64,000 nucleotides of DNA. Origin: Streptomyces sp. NK08204. Its GTDB lineage: Bacteria; Actinomycetota; Actinomycetes; Streptomycetales; Streptomycetaceae. Where the stretch lies: contig NZ_JAINVF010000002.1 in NCBI RefSeq assembly GCF_020400585.1, positions 62,001 to 126,000 on the forward strand. The letters run 5' to 3'. Below, piece after piece: positions 63,612-64,000 of this stretch (positions are counted from its first letter, which is position 1; every line of letters begins with the position of its first letter). The position numbers and the translations under genes were made by a program. The notes under the pieces are model-generated. The model was not told the origin of the DNA. It worked only from the letters and a program-made list of their open reading frames with translations, and made no database searches.

Positions 63612-63932
63612 CGATCACTCTCTCCCCGGCCCCTTGCGGTGGCCGTGTCGCTTCCGCTCCCCGGAAGGGGCGTGCCGCTGCCGCGCGCACGCCCGTGCCG
63701 GTGCCGCACCCTTCCGCGGTGCCGCGTGCCGAGCAGTGCCGCAGCCCGGTGGTGTCTTCCGGGAGGATGCCCGATCTGCCGCTCTCTCGCCGCTTCTTGG
63801 CGATGTGCGACACGTGTCCATCAGATTTACGGCATGTGTCCGGCCCCGTACGCCCCGTGATCGAGGCCGTGTGGCCGAGCAGAGTAGCCGGACCTGGACG
63901 CAGCGGCCACCCCTGGCGTATGCATGGACGTC
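63612..63932. other. Divergent intergenic region
   Basis: 321 bp between the VOC and sulfurtransferase genes. It is rich in GTGCCGC-like words and contains an ACACGTGT palindrome near 63810. No regulator site was recognised; an antisense open frame here lacks a ribosome binding site and coding bias. Confidence 0.4.
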
Positions 63933-64000
63933 ATGACAGCCATCATCACCGCAACCGAACTGGCACATGACCTGGCCGGAGCGAACCCACCCGTCCTGCT
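63933..64000 (+). CDS. Probable sulfurtransferase (rhodanese family), 5' end only
   Basis: Twenty-two codons before the window ends: MTAIITATELAHDLAGANPP then VLL. This opening, an SAxEL-like helix followed by PPVLL leading into the expected DVRW strand, is typical of thiosulfate/3-mercaptopyruvate sulfurtransferases, and as I recall such a gene follows the VOC gene in S. coelicolor. An in-frame ATG lies 9 bp upstream (63924). The catalytic cysteine is outside the window, so this is tentative. Confidence 0.55.
   Translation, partial: MTAIITATELAHDLAGANPPVL

Noticed and set aside
63615..63968. Minus-strand open frame across the last intergenic region
   Set aside because: It overlaps the better-supported start of the sulfurtransferase gene on the other strand and has Arg/Cys/His-rich noise composition.

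Overview
The window is high-GC actinobacterial chromosome, almost certainly from a Streptomyces. The evidence is whiH (a sporulation regulator) directly upstream of hrdB (the principal sigma factor with its Lys/Ala-rich N-terminal tail), a lexA-nrdR-nrdJ block, a parE/parC pair, strong G/C bias at codon third positions, frequent GTG starts and many apparently leaderless genes. From memory, the gene order matches the hrdB neighbourhood of S. coelicolor, so this looks like conserved core rather than an island. I see no tRNA, rRNA, CRISPR array, insertion sequence or prophage. Start codons were re-chosen from ribosome binding sites, leaderless -10 boxes and family lengths.

Layout. 1-371: edge of a short-chain dehydrogenase gene. 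627-4793: three-gene siderophore (NIS) operon. 4977-6953: DinG/XPD helicase. 7045-11941: lexA diverging from nrdR-nrdJ, with an SOS box and paired NrdR boxes. 12006-17305: TerD protein, a DUF4937-like protein, a histidine phosphatase, an ADP-ribosylglycohydrolase, RNase HII and two hypotheticals. 17612-21743: RecQ helicase fused to a phosphoribosyltransferase-like domain, then a DUF4192 protein. 22040-22656: frameshifted remnant of a glycogen-debranching-enzyme-like gene. 22704-29148: NrtR-type NUDIX regulator, an ABC ATPase-permease fusion, whiH and hrdB. 29269-33057: secreted trypsin-like protease, a small Cys-rich protein and parE. 33228-37733: DUF1453 membrane protein, NarL-type two-component pair, DUF485 protein and an SSS symporter. 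37800-43857: an ABC uptake operon between two paralogous CitB-type response regulators, only one of which has a kinase. 44026-47600: iron-box-controlled sucrase/ferredoxin-like protein and two divergent citrate-synthase paralogues, one with an N-terminal HTH. 47667-54265: CobW GTPase, parC and a pair of M16 peptidases. 54540-55492: cyclic di-AMP riboswitch and M23 endopeptidase. 55687-62815: GntR regulator, HPr, a GNAT/acyl-CoA-synthetase protein, two small conserved proteins, an alkaline-phosphatase-superfamily enzyme and thymidine kinase. 62820-64000: VOC protein and the start of a probable sulfurtransferase gene.

The regulatory DNA is the richest part. Sites read directly from sequence include the lexA SOS box, two NrdR boxes 31 bp apart, a palindrome over the NUDIX-regulator promoter, a sigma-WhiG-like promoter for whiH, candidate ECF and sigma-R promoters for hrdB, an IdeR/DmdR iron box sitting on a leaderless promoter, AT-rich palindromes between the citrate synthase genes, two DnaA boxes away from any visible origin, and the c-di-AMP riboswitch. 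I found no unmistakably new multi-gene system. The best candidates for new biology are the minimal NIS siderophore operon without a hydroxylase, the HTH-citrate synthase pair with its operator and iron-boxed neighbour, and the split CitB-type regulator set around the ABC transporter.
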